Assembly: GCF_003710085.1 (NCBI RefSeq)
Contig: NZ_CP033324.1
Span: 3,473,501-3,537,500 of the forward strand
Origin: Nocardioides pantholopis
Lineage (GTDB): Bacteria > Actinomycetota > Actinomycetes > Propionibacteriales > Nocardioidaceae
Direction: 5' to 3'
DNA: 64,000 nucleotides
Numbering within the stretch: the first letter of the stretch is position 1; every line of letters starts with the position of its first letter. The notes below the pieces were generated by a model that did not search any database, was not told the origin of the DNA, and saw only the letters and a list, made by a program, of their open reading frames with translations. Made by a program: the position numbers and the translations under genes. Below, piece after piece: positions 51,782 to 60,759 of the stretch.

Positions 51782-52823
51782 GTTGACGCCCGTGAACGGC
51801 ACGCGGCCCGGACCCGGGGGCTCTCCCACGCTCGACGAGGTCGCCCGACTGGCCGGCGTCTCGCGGGCCACCGCGTCGCGCGCGATCAACGGCGGCAACC
51901 GGGTCAGCCCGACCGCCCAGGCCGCTGTGGACGCCGCCGTCCACAGCCTCGGCTACACCCCGAACCCGGCCGCCCGCAGCCTGGTGACCCGGCGTACCGA
52001 CTCCGTCGCGCTGGTCGTCCCCGAGCCCGACGACCGGCTGTTCAACGACCCGTTCTTCGCGCGCACCCTGCGCGGGGTGACCCGGGTCCTCGCCGAGCGG
52101 GACCTCCAGCTGGTGCTGCTCCTGGCCCGCCCGGGCGAGGAGGAGCAGCGAATGCTGCGCTACCTGCGCAACCGGCACATCGACGGCGCCATCGTGGTCT
52201 CCCACCACCGCAGCGACAGCCTCGCCGACCACCTGGCCGCGCTGGACCTGCCGTGCGCGTTCGTCGGCCGGCCGTGGACCAGCGCCGACAAGGTCGCCTA
52301 CGTCGACACCGACAACGTCGCGGGCGGCCGGGCGGCCACCGAGGCGCTGATCGAGCGCGGCTGCCGCCGGATCGGCACCATCGCCGGGCCCGCCGACATG
52401 ACGGCGGGGGTGGACCGCCTCGAGGGCTGGTACGCCGCGCTGCGGCAGGCCGGACTCAGCGACGCGGCCGTCGAGCACGCGGACTTCACCGAGGAGGGCG
52501 GGGCGCTGGCGGCGACCGCACTGCTCGGGCGGCATCCCGACCTGGACGGGCTGGTGGTCGCCTCGGACCTGATGGCCGCCGGGGCGCTGGGCGTCCTCGC
52601 GGCGAGCGGGCGCCGGGTGCCCGACGACGTCGCGGTCGTCGGGTACGACGACCTGGGGGTCGCCGAGCGCACCACCCCGCCGCTCACCACGGTCCGCAAC
52701 CCCATCGGCGAGATGGCCGAGCAGGCCACCCGGCTGCTGCTGGAGCAGATCGAGGGCGGCCGCACCGGCCGCGCGATGCGGGTGGTCTTCCCGCCGGCGC
52801 TGGTCCGCCGCGAGAGCGCCTGA
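51774..52823 (+). CDS. cebR: LacI-family repressor CebR
   Basis: A 349-residue LacI-type repressor. The helix-turn-helix is PTLDEVARLAGVSRATASRAINGGNRVS. The hinge helix NPAARSLVTRRTDSVALVVP and a periplasmic-binding-like sensor domain (AIVVSHHRSDS, YVDTDNVAGGRAATEALIERG, LTTVRNPIGEMAEQA) follow. GTG 51774 overlaps bglC by 8 bases; GTG 51792 is an alternative start. It most likely binds the two GTGGAAGCGCTCCCAC sites and is released by cellobiose. It is the last gene of the operon, so it represses its own synthesis. Confidence 0.9.
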   Translation: MDRLTPVNGTRPGPGGSPTLDEVARLAGVSRATASRAINGGNRVSPTAQAAVDAAVHSLGYTPNPAARSLVTRRTDSVALVVPEPDDRLFNDPFFARTLRGVTRVLAERDLQLVLLLARPGEEEQRMLRYLRNRHIDGAIVVSHHRSDSLADHLAALDLPCAFVGRPWTSADKVAYVDTDNVAGGRAATEALIERGCRRIGTIAGPADMTAGVDRLEGWYAALRQAGLSDAAVEHADFTEEGGALAATALLGRHPDLDGLVVASDLMAAGALGVLAASGRRVPDDVAVVGYDDLGVAERTTPPLTTVRNPIGEMAEQATRLLLEQIEGGRTGRAMRVVFPPALVRRESA

Positions 52824-52882
52824 CCCCGGCCAGCCGCGGGGGGCGATTCGTGCCCGCCGGGGGCGACCGGGATGATGGGGCC

Positions 52883-53638
52883 GTGCGTCCCGACCGCGTC
52901 GATACCTGGCTGCGCTGGTCGCGCGGCTGCGTGGTCGCTGCGGTCGCGCTGGCCACGGGCCTGGTCGCGCACGTCTCCGCCGGGGGCGGGCTGCCCTCGG
53001 CGCCCTGGCTGGCGGCCCTTCTCCTCGCCATCGCGGCGGTCTGCGCCCACGCGCTGCGCCGTCCGGCGAGCACGACGCGGGTGGTCGCGCTGGTCGCCGG
53101 CGGCCAGATGGCCGGCCACCTGGTCCTGACCGCTCTGGCCGGCCACGGCGGGGACCACCCCCAGGCTGCCGCGCCGCTCCCCCGCCCGGAGCCGGCGCCG
53201 ATGGTCGGGGCCGGCGAACGCCGCGGCAGCCTCTACGACCTCACGATCGGCTCCCGCCCCGACGACCTCGCCACCCAGCAGCCGGCCCTGCCGCACTGGG
53301 TGACCCACCTGGTCGAGGACCTCACCGGCGCCAACGCGCTGATGGCCCTGGCCCACCTCGCGGCCGCCGCGGCCCTCGGCTGGTGGCTGGCCCGCGGCGA
53401 GCACGCGCTGTGGACCCTGCTCTGCCTGACCGGCGCCGAGGCCCGCGCCTTCCCCGCGCGGCTGCGCGCCGCGGCAGCGCTGGTGGGCGCGGCCCCGGCC
53501 GCCCTGCTCGTCTGGGTCGCCGCCCGCCTCGGCGCGCGCCCGACGGCGTACGCCGACGACCGTCGCGAGACCCGGTGGCACCACGACGTGCTGCCGCGGG
53601 TGGTGGGCCGGCGCGGCCCGCCGGTGCCGGCCTGCTGA
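52883..53638 (+). CDS. Hypothetical His-rich membrane protein
   Basis: A 251-residue protein of unknown family with about five membrane helices: GCVVAAVALATGLVAHV, WLAALLLAIAAVCAHAL, VVALVAGGQMAGHLVLTAL, ANALMALAHLAAAAALGWWL and ALVGAAPAALLVWVAA. Histidines are frequent in and between helices (GHLVLTALAGHGGDH, PHWVTHLVEDL, ALAHL), which suggests metal or haem contact. GATGAT lies 6 bases before GTG 52883. It is followed by a cupredoxin-like lipoprotein gene and a large membrane protein gene in the same direction. A shared metal-handling role is inference. Confidence 0.6.
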   Translation: MRPDRVDTWLRWSRGCVVAAVALATGLVAHVSAGGGLPSAPWLAALLLAIAAVCAHALRRPASTTRVVALVAGGQMAGHLVLTALAGHGGDHPQAAAPLPRPEPAPMVGAGERRGSLYDLTIGSRPDDLATQQPALPHWVTHLVEDLTGANALMALAHLAAAAALGWWLARGEHALWTLLCLTGAEARAFPARLRAAAALVGAAPAALLVWVAARLGARPTAYADDRRETRWHHDVLPRVVGRRGPPVPAC

Positions 53639-53708
53639 ACCTGAGCTGAGCCGACATCCGTCGCCCGAGGTCCGCACGAACGGACCGGGCACCCCGAGAG
53701 GAACCACC

Positions 53709-54182
53709 ATGAACACGTCCATCCTGCCCACCCGCCGCACCGCCCGCCGTACCGTCCGGGCCCTCGCCGCCGCCGCCGTCGCCACCGCCCTGCTGGCCGG
53801 CTGCGGAGACGACTCCGGCTCCGAGTCCGCCGACCCCACGCCGAGCCCGACGGAGTCCTCCAGCGCGCCGAGCGCGCCGGCCTCGGAGCCGACCGAGTCC
53901 ACCGAGCCCGCCGAGCCCGAGGGCGCGACCTTCGCGATCAAGGTCACCGGCGACAAGATCACCCCGAACGGCGAGCTGATCGACCTGGCCAAGGGCGAGC
54001 CGCTGACCCTGACCATCGACAGCGACCGGGCCGGTGAGCTGCACGTGCACGCCAAGCCCGAGCAGTTCGTCGAGTTCGACGCCGGCACCTCCACCCACGA
54101 GCTGGTCATCGACACCCCGGGCGTCGCGGAGATCGAGGAGCACGACAGCGGCATCGTGATCGCGCAGCTCCAGGTGAAGTGA
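53709..54182 (+). CDS. Exported lipoprotein with a cupredoxin-like domain
   Basis: 157 residues. The Arg-rich twin-start signal peptide ends in lipobox LLAGC. A Ser/Pro/Glu low-complexity linker (PTPSPTESSSAPSAPASEPT) follows, then a single beta-sandwich domain from ATFAIKVTGDKITPNGELID to VIAQLQVK. GELHVHAKPEQFVEF resembles the copper-site region of EfeO/cupredoxin_1-like domains, but a full Cys-His-Met ligand set is not present, so metal binding is uncertain. GAGAGGAA precedes ATG 53709. Its TGA overlaps the next GTG (GTGA). Confidence 0.7.
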   Translation: MNTSILPTRRTARRTVRALAAAAVATALLAGCGDDSGSESADPTPSPTESSSAPSAPASEPTESTEPAEPEGATFAIKVTGDKITPNGELIDLAKGEPLTLTIDSDRAGELHVHAKPEQFVEFDAGTSTHELVIDTPGVAEIEEHDSGIVIAQLQVK

Positions 54183-55522
54183 GCGGCGCGATGCCTCTCG
54201 AGCACGGGATCTCCGCCCACGGGCTCGGCGGGGGCAGCGACCTGCCGATCCCGGCGGAGTTCGCGATCGCCGGAGGGACCGCCGCGCTGACGGTGTCCTT
54301 CGCGGTCCTGCTGATCGCGTGGCGCCACCCCCGCTTCACCAGCGCCCGCGGGCGCCCGGTGCCGGGATGGCTGGTCTCGATCGTCGAGAGCACCGCCTTC
54401 GCGGTGGTGCTGCGAGCGCTCGGGCTGGTGCTGCTCGGCTACTTCGGCTGGGCGGCGCTGGCCGGCCAGGACCTGGTCATCAACCCGGTCCTCGGCGTCT
54501 TCTACGTCTGGATCTGGGTCGGCATCGTCCCGTTCTCGCTGCTGTTCGGTCCGGCGTTCAAGGCGATCAGCCCGGCCCGGACCCTGCACCTGCTGCTGGC
54601 GAAGGCGATGCGGGTCGACCCCCGCCAGGGGGTCCTGGAGTTCCCGGCCCGGCTGGGCTACTGGCCGGCGGCGATCGGGCTGTTCGCGTTCGTGTGGATG
54701 GAGCTGGTCTACGCCTACTCCACCGAGCTGGCCTCGGTGCGGTTCTGGTTCGCGGCGTACCTCGCGATCATGCTGGTCGGCGGGGCGCTGTTCGGCAGCC
54801 GCTGGCTGGAGCGGGCCGACCCGTTCGAGGTCTACTCCACGCTGGTCGGGCACCTCTCGGTCTGGGGGCGCGACGAGGACGGCCGGCTGGTCTGGATGAA
54901 CCCGATGCGCAACCTCACCCGGATCCGGCCCGAGGCCGGCCTGGTGGCGGTGGTCGCCGTGCTGCTCGGCTCCACGGCGTACGACAGCTTCCGCGACTCC
55001 AACTGGTGGCTGCGCAAGACCCAGTTCCTGGAGCGGGGCGAGGTCACGGCGCTGAGCACCCTGGCCCTGCTGGCGACGGTGCTGATCGTGGGCGTGACGT
55101 TCGCGCTGGCGACGATGGCCACCGGGACCGACGACCGGACGCCGCGCCGGAGCCTGCCGGCGGTGTTCGCGCACTCGTTGGTGCCGATCATCATCGGCTA
55201 CATGGTCGCCCACTACCTGACCTACTTCGTCGAGGTCGGGCAGCAGACCCTGATCCAGGCCAGCGACCCGCTCTCCAACGGGTCGAACCTGCTCGGGACC
55301 GGGGACTGGCAGGTCAACTACTGGCTGTCCTACCACCCCACACTGCTGGCGACGATCAAGGTGCTGGCGATCGTGGTCGGCCACGTCCTCGGATGCGTGG
55401 CGGCCCACGACAAGGCGATCGCGGTGCTGCCGCGGCGCCACCACGTGACCGGTCAGCTGCCGCTGCTGGCGGCGATGGTGCTCTACACCTTCAGCGGGCT
55501 GTACCTGCTCTTCGGGGTGTAG
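54179..55522 (+). CDS. Large integral membrane protein of unknown function ('fenitrothion hydrolase'-annotated family)
   Basis: 447 residues with about ten membrane helices. The first segments run ALTVSFAVLLIAWR, VVLRALGLVLLGYFGWAAL, and VFYVWIWVGIVPFSLLFGPAFKAISPARTLHLLLAKAM. The later part holds several His and aromatic residues facing the membrane (SLVPIIIGYMVAHYLTYFVE, YWLSYHPTLLATIKVLAIVVGHVLG). Automatic pipelines often call this family fenitrothion hydrolase; no hydrolase motif is visible to me. GTG 54179 overlaps the lipoprotein stop (GTGA), so the two are coupled and probably form a complex. A perfect 16-bp terminator follows. Confidence 0.65.
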   Translation: MSGAMPLEHGISAHGLGGGSDLPIPAEFAIAGGTAALTVSFAVLLIAWRHPRFTSARGRPVPGWLVSIVESTAFAVVLRALGLVLLGYFGWAALAGQDLVINPVLGVFYVWIWVGIVPFSLLFGPAFKAISPARTLHLLLAKAMRVDPRQGVLEFPARLGYWPAAIGLFAFVWMELVYAYSTELASVRFWFAAYLAIMLVGGALFGSRWLERADPFEVYSTLVGHLSVWGRDEDGRLVWMNPMRNLTRIRPEAGLVAVVAVLLGSTAYDSFRDSNWWLRKTQFLERGEVTALSTLALLATVLIVGVTFALATMATGTDDRTPRRSLPAVFAHSLVPIIIGYMVAHYLTYFVEVGQQTLIQASDPLSNGSNLLGTGDWQVNYWLSYHPTLLATIKVLAIVVGHVLGCVAAHDKAIAVLPRRHHVTGQLPLLAAMVLYTFSGLYLLFGV

Positions 55523-55560
55523 CCGCGGGGCAGCGGGCCCGAGTGCCCGCTGCCCCGCGG
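55523..55560. terminator. Perfect 16-bp bidirectional terminator
   Basis: CCGCGGGGCAGCGGGC, loop CCGAGT, GCCCGCTGCCCCGCGG. It starts at the base after the upstream stop codon and ends 3 bases before the convergent pstB stop. Confidence 0.85.
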
Positions 55561-55562
55561 TC

Positions 55563-56453
55563 TCAGCCGAACCGGCCCGAGATGTAGTCCTCGGTGCGCT
55601 GGTCGTAGGGGTTGGAGAAGATCTGGCCGGTCCGGTCGAACTCGACCAGGAGCCCGGTGCGGTTGCCGGTCGTCTCGTCGGGCCGCGCGGTGAAGAACGC
55701 CGTGCGGTCCGACACCCGGGCCGCCTGCTGCATGTTGTGGGTGACGATGATGATCGTGTAGTCCTCGCGCATCTGCAGCATCAGGTCCTCGATGCGCGAG
55801 GTGGCGATCGGGTCCAGGGCCGAGCAGGGCTCGTCCATCAAGATCACGTCCGGCTTCGTGGCGATGGTCCGGGCGATGCACAGCCGCTGCTGCTGGCCGC
55901 CGGAGAGGCCGTACGCCGACTGCTTGAGCTTGTCCTTGACCTCGTCCCAGAGGGCGGCGCCGCGCAGGGCCTCCTCCACCAGGTCGTCCATGCTGGCGAC
56001 CTTCATCCCGGTCACCCGGGGGCCGTAGGCGACGTTGTCGTAGATCGACTTCGGGAACGGGTTCGGCTTCTGGAAGACCATGCCGACGTGGGTGCGTACG
56101 GCGATCGGGTCGACGCCGCGGGCGTAGATGTTCTGCCCGTGGTAGGTGACCTCCCCCTCGACCCGGGCCCCGGGGACCAGGTCGTTCATCCGGTTCAGGC
56201 AGCGCAGCACCGTCGACTTGCCGCACCCCGACGGCCCGATCAGCGCGGTGATCTCGTGGCGGCCGAAGGAGAGGTTCACGTCGTGGACGGCGTGGAAGTC
56301 GCCGTAGTGGACGTTGAGGCCGAAGGCCTCCATCACCGGGTCCGGCGGCGCCGGGGGCAGCTGCCGGTCGGTCTCCTGGTGGACGATGGGAGCGCTGTCG
56401 ACCTCGGCCGCGGTGCGGACGCCGGCGGTGGCGGTGGCGGGACGGGTGGTCAT
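55563..56453 (-). CDS. pstB: Phosphate ABC transporter ATPase PstB
   Basis: The ATPase of the high-affinity phosphate importer, 296 residues. It has an extended N-terminus of ~40 residues, then [21 protein letters not shown], Walker [21 protein letters not shown], the PstB-specific [21 protein letters not shown], signature [17 protein letters not shown], Walker [17 protein letters not shown], and [21 protein letters not shown] 56453 has GAGGAG upstream. It is the last gene of pstSCAB. Confidence 0.96.
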   Translation of the reverse strand: MTTRPATATAGVRTAAEVDSAPIVHQETDRQLPPAPPDPVMEAFGLNVHYGDFHAVHDVNLSFGRHEITALIGPSGCGKSTVLRCLNRMNDLVPGARVEGEVTYHGQNIYARGVDPIAVRTHVGMVFQKPNPFPKSIYDNVAYGPRVTGMKVASMDDLVEEALRGAALWDEVKDKLKQSAYGLSGGQQQRLCIARTIATKPDVILMDEPCSALDPIATSRIEDLMLQMREDYTIIIVTHNMQQAARVSDRTAFFTARPDETTGNRTGLLVEFDRTGQIFSNPYDQRTEDYISGRFG

Positions 56454-56464
56454 GTGGTGACTCC

Positions 56465-57376
56465 TCACCAGGTTCGCTGGAACTTGTTGCGGATGAAGAT
56501 GGCCAGCCCGTTGAGGAGCAGGATCATCGCCAGCAGCACGACGATCGCCGCGGAGGCCGCCTGCTGGAACTCCTCTTGGGAGTTGGAGCTCAACGAGAAG
56601 ATCTGGATGGGCAGGGCGGTCACCGCGCTGCCCAGGCCGTCGGGGTCGAAGCGGACCGCGCCCGCGATGCCGAGCAGCAGCAGCGGCGCGGCCTCGCCGA
56701 TCGCCCGGGACAGCCCGAGGATCGTGCCGGTCGCGATGCCGGGCACCGCGGAGGGCAGCGTCTGGCGCCAGGTGGTCTGCCACCGGGTCGCGCCGAGCGC
56801 CAGGGACGCCTCGCGGATCTCCCGCGGCACGGCCCGGACGGCCTCGCGGGTGGTGATGATGATGACCGGCAGGATCAGCAGCGCGAGCGCGATCGCGCCG
56901 CCCAGCACGATGCCCTTGCGCTCGTACCCCAGCAGCGCCATCACCGCGACGGCGAGCAGGCCGTAGACGATCGACGGCACGGCGGCGAGGTTCTGGAGAT
57001 TGACCTCGATGAACCGGTTCCACCACCGGCGGCCGTCGGCGAACTCCTCGAGGTGCAGGGCCGCGGCGATGCCGAGCGGTACGGCGAGCACGGCAGTGGT
57101 CACCATCAGCCAGACGGTGCCGAGGATGCCGGCGCGGAAGCCGGTCTCGGCCGGGCGGATCACCGAGTCGTAGCGGGTGACCAGGTTGGCGTCGAAGCGG
57201 GGCGCCCCGTGGATGGCGGTGTCGACGATGAGGACGATCAGGACCATCACGCCGAAGAACAGCGAGAACCACAGCGCCCCGAGGAAGAGGATCGAGGTGG
57301 GTGTGCGGTCCTTGCTCCTCCCGGTCGCGATGGTGCTCCGGGTGACCTCCCGCGCGGTGGCGGCGGCGATGGACAT
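56465..57376 (-). CDS. pstA: Phosphate ABC transporter permease PstA
   Basis: A 303-residue permease with six helices. The PstA pattern is clear: [77 protein letters not shown] (the ATPase-contact loop) and [19 protein letters not shown] 57376 shares a base with the pstC stop (TGATG). It forms the channel with PstC. Confidence 0.96.
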   Translation of the reverse strand: MSIAAATAREVTRSTIATGRSKDRTPTSILFLGALWFSLFFGVMVLIVLIVDTAIHGAPRFDANLVTRYDSVIRPAETGFRAGILGTVWLMVTTAVLAVPLGIAAALHLEEFADGRRWWNRFIEVNLQNLAAVPSIVYGLLAVAVMALLGYERKGIVLGGAIALALLILPVIIITTREAVRAVPREIREASLALGATRWQTTWRQTLPSAVPGIATGTILGLSRAIGEAAPLLLLGIAGAVRFDPDGLGSAVTALPIQIFSLSSNSQEEFQQAASAAIVVLLAMILLLNGLAIFIRNKFQRTW

Positions 57377-58320
57377 CAGTAGACCTGCCTGAAGCGACGG
57401 ACGATCGAGATGCTGACGACGTTGATGACCAGGGTGATCACGAACAGCAGCAGCCCGACCGCGAAGAGGGTGTTGTACGACGTGGAGCCGACCGGGTTCT
57501 CGCCCTGCGCGGTCTGGGCGATGAACCCCGTCATCGTCTGCATCCCCTCGCGCGGGTCGAGGGAGAGGTTGCGCTGGGCGCCGGCGGCGAGGGCGACGAT
57601 CATCGTCTCCCCGACCGCGCGGGACATGCCGAGCACGATCGCGGCCGCGACGCCGGAGAGCGCGGCCGGCAGGACCACCCGCAGGGTGGTCTGCATCCGG
57701 TTGGCGCCCAGCGCGAGCGAGCCGTGCCGCAGCGCCTGCGGGACCGCGCTCAGCGCGTCCTCGGCGAGCGAGGCGATGGTCGGGATGATCATCACGCCGA
57801 GCACCAGCCCGGCCGAGAGGGCGTTGGTGAAGCCGACGTCGATGTTCAGCAGGCCCTGGAGCAGGGTCGGGGTCACGAACGAGATCGCGAAGAACCCGTA
57901 GACGACCGACGGGACGCCGGCGAGGAGCTCGACCGCGGGCTTGAGCGAGCGACGCATCCGCGGGGAGGCGTACTCCGAGAGGTACATCGCGGCGCCGAGA
58001 CCGAGCGGGACGGCGACCGCGAGGGCGATCGCGGTCACCATGAACGTCGCGCCGACCAGCGGCAGCACGGCGTACTTGCCCTCGGTGGTGAAGAAGTCGC
58101 CGAGGGGGACCTCTTCGAAGAACCCGATCACGGGCTGGATGAGGGCCCCGAGGATGCCGACGGTGATGGCCACCGAGACGAGCGCCGAGAGCAGCAGGAC
58201 GCCCTTGATGGCGGTCTCGCCCGGGCGGGATCGGGCGCGGAGGTTGACGGGTTGGGCGGGCCGGCCCGCCCCGACGGGGGGCGGGCCGGCGCCGATGCTG
58301 CCGGTGGTGCCGGTGCTCAT
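57376..58320 (-). CDS. pstC: Phosphate ABC transporter permease PstC
   Basis: A 314-residue permease. It has a Gly/Pro-rich cytosolic start, then [72 protein letters not shown], the contact loop [25 protein letters not shown] and [16 protein letters not shown]. It lies 13 bases after pstS and overlaps pstA. It works with PstA and PstB, and signals phosphate status through PhoU. Confidence 0.96.
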   Translation of the reverse strand: MSTGTTGSIGAGPPPVGAGRPAQPVNLRARSRPGETAIKGVLLLSALVSVAITVGILGALIQPVIGFFEEVPLGDFFTTEGKYAVLPLVGATFMVTAIALAVAVPLGLGAAMYLSEYASPRMRRSLKPAVELLAGVPSVVYGFFAISFVTPTLLQGLLNIDVGFTNALSAGLVLGVMIIPTIASLAEDALSAVPQALRHGSLALGANRMQTTLRVVLPAALSGVAAAIVLGMSRAVGETMIVALAAGAQRNLSLDPREGMQTMTGFIAQTAQGENPVGSTSYNTLFAVGLLLFVITLVINVVSISIVRRFRQVY

Positions 58321-58333
58321 GGGGTGGGGCGCC

Positions 58334-59281
58334 TCAGCCGGTGATCGACTCGAGGTCGGCCGTGGTCTTCGCGTCCAGCTCCTCGCTCAGCGGGATGAAC
58401 TTCGCGGCCTCGGCGATCGTGTCGAGGTTCTCGATGTAGAAGTCCGTGTACTCCCGGACCGCGGCGTCGTCCTGGTAGGACGCGTTGTTGACGTAGATGA
58501 ACAGCGGGCGAGCCAGCGGGGTGTACTCGCCGGCCTGCGCGGTCTCGGCCGACGGCTCGACGCAGCCGTTGCCGTCGTCGATGGCGAGCGCCTTCAGCTT
58601 CTCGGCGTTCTCCTCGAAGTAGGTGTAGCCGAAGTAGCCGGTCCCGCCCGGGGTACCGGCGACGCCCTGCACCAGGACGTTGTCGTCCTCCGAGGCCTCG
58701 TAGTCGGTGCGGGTGGTCTCGGACTCGTCGGCGATGACGTCGGCGGCCAGGTAGTCGTAGGTGCCCGAGTCGGCGCCGGGCCCGAACAGCGCGATCTTCT
58801 GGTCGGGGAAGCTCGGGTCGAGGTCCTTCCAGTTCGTCACCGTCGAGTCGGGCGCCCAGAGCTTGACCAGCTGCTCGGTGGTCAGGCAGTCGACCGCGAG
58901 GTCGGGGTGGACGACGACCGTGAGCGCGTCGGTGGCGACCTGGAGCTCGGTGAACTCCACGCCGTTCTCCTCGCACACCGGGACCTCCTCGTCGGCCTTG
59001 ATCGGGCGCGAGGCGGCGGAGATGTCGGTCTCGCCGACGCAGAACTTCTCGAACCCGCCGCCGGTGCCGGAGGACCCGACGGTGACCCGGATGTCGGGGT
59101 TCTCCTCGGTGAGGAGCTCGTAGGCGGCGTTGCTCATGGGGAAGACGGTGGAGGAGCCGTCGACGGCGACGGTGCCGCCGGTGTTCTCGCCGGCATCGCT
59201 GTTGCCGCCGCAGGCGGACAGGGCCAGGGCGAGCGCGGCGACGCCGGGGACGACTGCCCGGCGCAGTGGAGTGAGGTTCAC
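58334..59281 (-). CDS. pstS: Phosphate-binding lipoprotein PstS
   Basis: The periplasmic-type phosphate receptor of 315 residues, lipid-anchored: signal VVPGVAALALALS, lipobox LSAC. Phosphate-loop residues lie in VDGSSTVFPMSNAAYELL, VTVGSSGTGGGFEKFCVGETDISAASRPIK and LFGPGADSGTYDYLAADVI. GTG 59281 is chosen because TGAGAGG precedes it and the signal peptide starts there; the longer open frame upstream would place charged residues before it. The PHO box and -10 region lie upstream. It is the first gene of pstSCAB. Confidence 0.96.
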   Translation of the reverse strand: MNLTPLRRAVVPGVAALALALSACGGNSDAGENTGGTVAVDGSSTVFPMSNAAYELLTEENPDIRVTVGSSGTGGGFEKFCVGETDISAASRPIKADEEVPVCEENGVEFTELQVATDALTVVVHPDLAVDCLTTEQLVKLWAPDSTVTNWKDLDPSFPDQKIALFGPGADSGTYDYLAADVIADESETTRTDYEASEDDNVLVQGVAGTPGGTGYFGYTYFEENAEKLKALAIDDGNGCVEPSAETAQAGEYTPLARPLFIYVNNASYQDDAAVREYTDFYIENLDTIAEAAKFIPLSEELDAKTTADLESITG

Positions 59282-59346
59282 GTCGTGCCTCTCAGGTGAC
59301 GGTGGCCGCCCTTGCGGCCTGCAGGTCTGCTTGTTTCGACACCTGG

Positions 59347-59401
59347 AAGGTAGGAGTGCGCGGTGACGCCGAGACCGGCGTTCTCTGAACGGAACGTGAA
59401 C
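59347..59401 (-). promoter_or_regulatory. PHO box and -10 box of the pstSCAB operon
   Basis: On the minus strand GTTCAC (59401-59396) and GTTCAG (59390-59385) are direct repeats spaced 11 bases apart, as in the 34530 site. TACCTT (59352-59347) serves as the -10 box 32 bases downstream. This fits activation by the RegX3/PhoP-type regulator under phosphate shortage. Confidence 0.65.
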
Positions 59402-59431
59402 AACGGCAGGCGAACCCCGCACGCGTACGCC

Positions 59432-59572
59432 GACCCGGCAGTTCTGGTCGCTGAAATGACGCCGACCCGGCACCTCTGGTCGCCGTACGCGACCAGAAGT
59501 GCCGGGTCGCGCGGGTTGAGATGACCAGAAGTGCCGGGTCGCGCTGGGTGGACCGACCAGAAGTGCCGGGTC
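59432..59572. repeat. Family B repeat cluster, five copies
   Basis: GACCCGGCA(G/C)(T/C)TCTGGTCGC-type units: forward at 59432-59451 and 59464-59483; reverse (GACCAGAAGTGCCGGGTC) at 59489-59508, 59521-59540 and about 59555-59572. The last copy overlaps the stop codon (TCA 59571-59573) of the acyl-CoA dehydrogenase gene. The cluster separates that gene from the pst promoter. Confidence 0.85.
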
Positions 59573-60734
59573 AGCCCTTGAGCAGGCTGCGGGCCATCAC
59601 GATCCGCTGGACCTGGTTGGTGCCCTCGTAGATCTGGGTGATCTTGGCGTCGCGCATCATCCGCTCGACCGGGAAGTCCTGGGTGTAGCCGTAGCCGCCG
59701 AGGAGCTGGACGGCGTCGGTGGTGACCTCCATGGCCACGTCGGAGGCGAAGCACTTGGCAGCGGCGCCGAAGAAGCCCAGGTCCGCGTCGTCGCGCTCGG
59801 ACTTCGCAGCCGCGACGTAGACCATCTGGCGAGCGGTCTCGACCTTCATCGCCATGTCCGCGAGCATGAACTGCAGGCCCTGGAAGTCCGCGATCCGCTT
59901 GCCGAACTGCTTGCGCTCCTTGACGTAGCCGACTGCGAAGTCCAGGGCACCCTGGGCGATGCCGACGGCCTGGGCGCCGATCGTGACCCGAGTGTGGTCG
60001 AGCGTGCGCAGCGCCAGCTTCAGGCCGGTGCCGGGCTCGCCGATCATCCGGTCGCCGGGGATCCGGACGTTGTCGAAGAGCAGCTCGCGGGTGGGCGAGC
60101 CCTTGATCCCGAGCTTGCGCTCCTTCTCGCCGAAGGTGAACCCGGCGTCGGACTTCTCCACGATGAACGCCGAGACGTTCCGGCCGCGGGCGCCCTCGGG
60201 GTCGGTGACCGCGAGCACCGTGTAGTACTCCGAGACGCCGGCGTTGGTGATCCAGGACTTCTGGCCGTTGAGGATCCAGTCGTCGCCGTCCCGGCGGGCC
60301 CGGGTCTTCATCGCGGCGGTGTCGGAGCCGGCGTCGCGCTCGGAGAGGCCGTAGGAGAAGCCGCCCTCGCCGCGGGCGAGCGGGGTGAGGTAGCGCTTCT
60401 TGAGGTCCTCGCCGCCGCCGAGGATCAGCGGCATCGAGCCGAGCTTGTTGACCGCCGGGATCAGCGAGGCCGACGCGTCGACGCGGGCGACCTCCTCGAT
60501 GACGATGCAGGTGGCCAGCGCGTCCGCGCCGACGCCGTCGTACTCCTCCGCGACGTGCGGGGCGTGGAAGTCCGAGGCGATCAGCGCGTCCTGGGCCTCC
60601 TGGGGGTAGCGCATCTCGGCGTCCACCGCGGCGGCGTACGGCGCGATCTTGGCCTCGGCGACCTGCCGCACGGCCTCGCGCAGACCCTCGTGGTCCTCGG
60701 AGAGGCGGTACAGGTCGAAGTCGGGGTTGCTCAC
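59571..60734 (-). CDS. Acyl-CoA dehydrogenase
   Basis: An FAD-dependent acyl-CoA dehydrogenase of 387 residues introducing the first double bond in beta-oxidation or branched-chain amino acid breakdown. Motifs: FSYGLSERDAGSDTAAMKTRA and WILNGQKSWITNAGVSEYYTV (flavin binding), LGIKGSPTRELLFDNVRIP, QAVGIAQGALDFAVGYVKERKQFG, and the C-terminal LLGGYGYTQDFPVERMMRDAKI followed by QIYEGTNQVQRIVMAR with the catalytic Glu (IYEGT). GTG 60734 has GAGAAGGAC upstream. It follows the 3-hydroxyacyl-CoA dehydrogenase gene in one operon. Confidence 0.94.
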   Translation of the reverse strand: MSNPDFDLYRLSEDHEGLREAVRQVAEAKIAPYAAAVDAEMRYPQEAQDALIASDFHAPHVAEEYDGVGADALATCIVIEEVARVDASASLIPAVNKLGSMPLILGGGEDLKKRYLTPLARGEGGFSYGLSERDAGSDTAAMKTRARRDGDDWILNGQKSWITNAGVSEYYTVLAVTDPEGARGRNVSAFIVEKSDAGFTFGEKERKLGIKGSPTRELLFDNVRIPGDRMIGEPGTGLKLALRTLDHTRVTIGAQAVGIAQGALDFAVGYVKERKQFGKRIADFQGLQFMLADMAMKVETARQMVYVAAAKSERDDADLGFFGAAAKCFASDVAMEVTTDAVQLLGGYGYTQDFPVERMMRDAKITQIYEGTNQVQRIVMARSLLKG

Positions 60735-60759
60735 GTCTGGTCCTTCTCGAGTGGGTCGG

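Noticed and set aside
53709..54182. Typical type 1 copper protein
   Set aside because: A complete Cys-His-His-Met ligand set is not visible in the domain, so only 'cupredoxin-like' is used.
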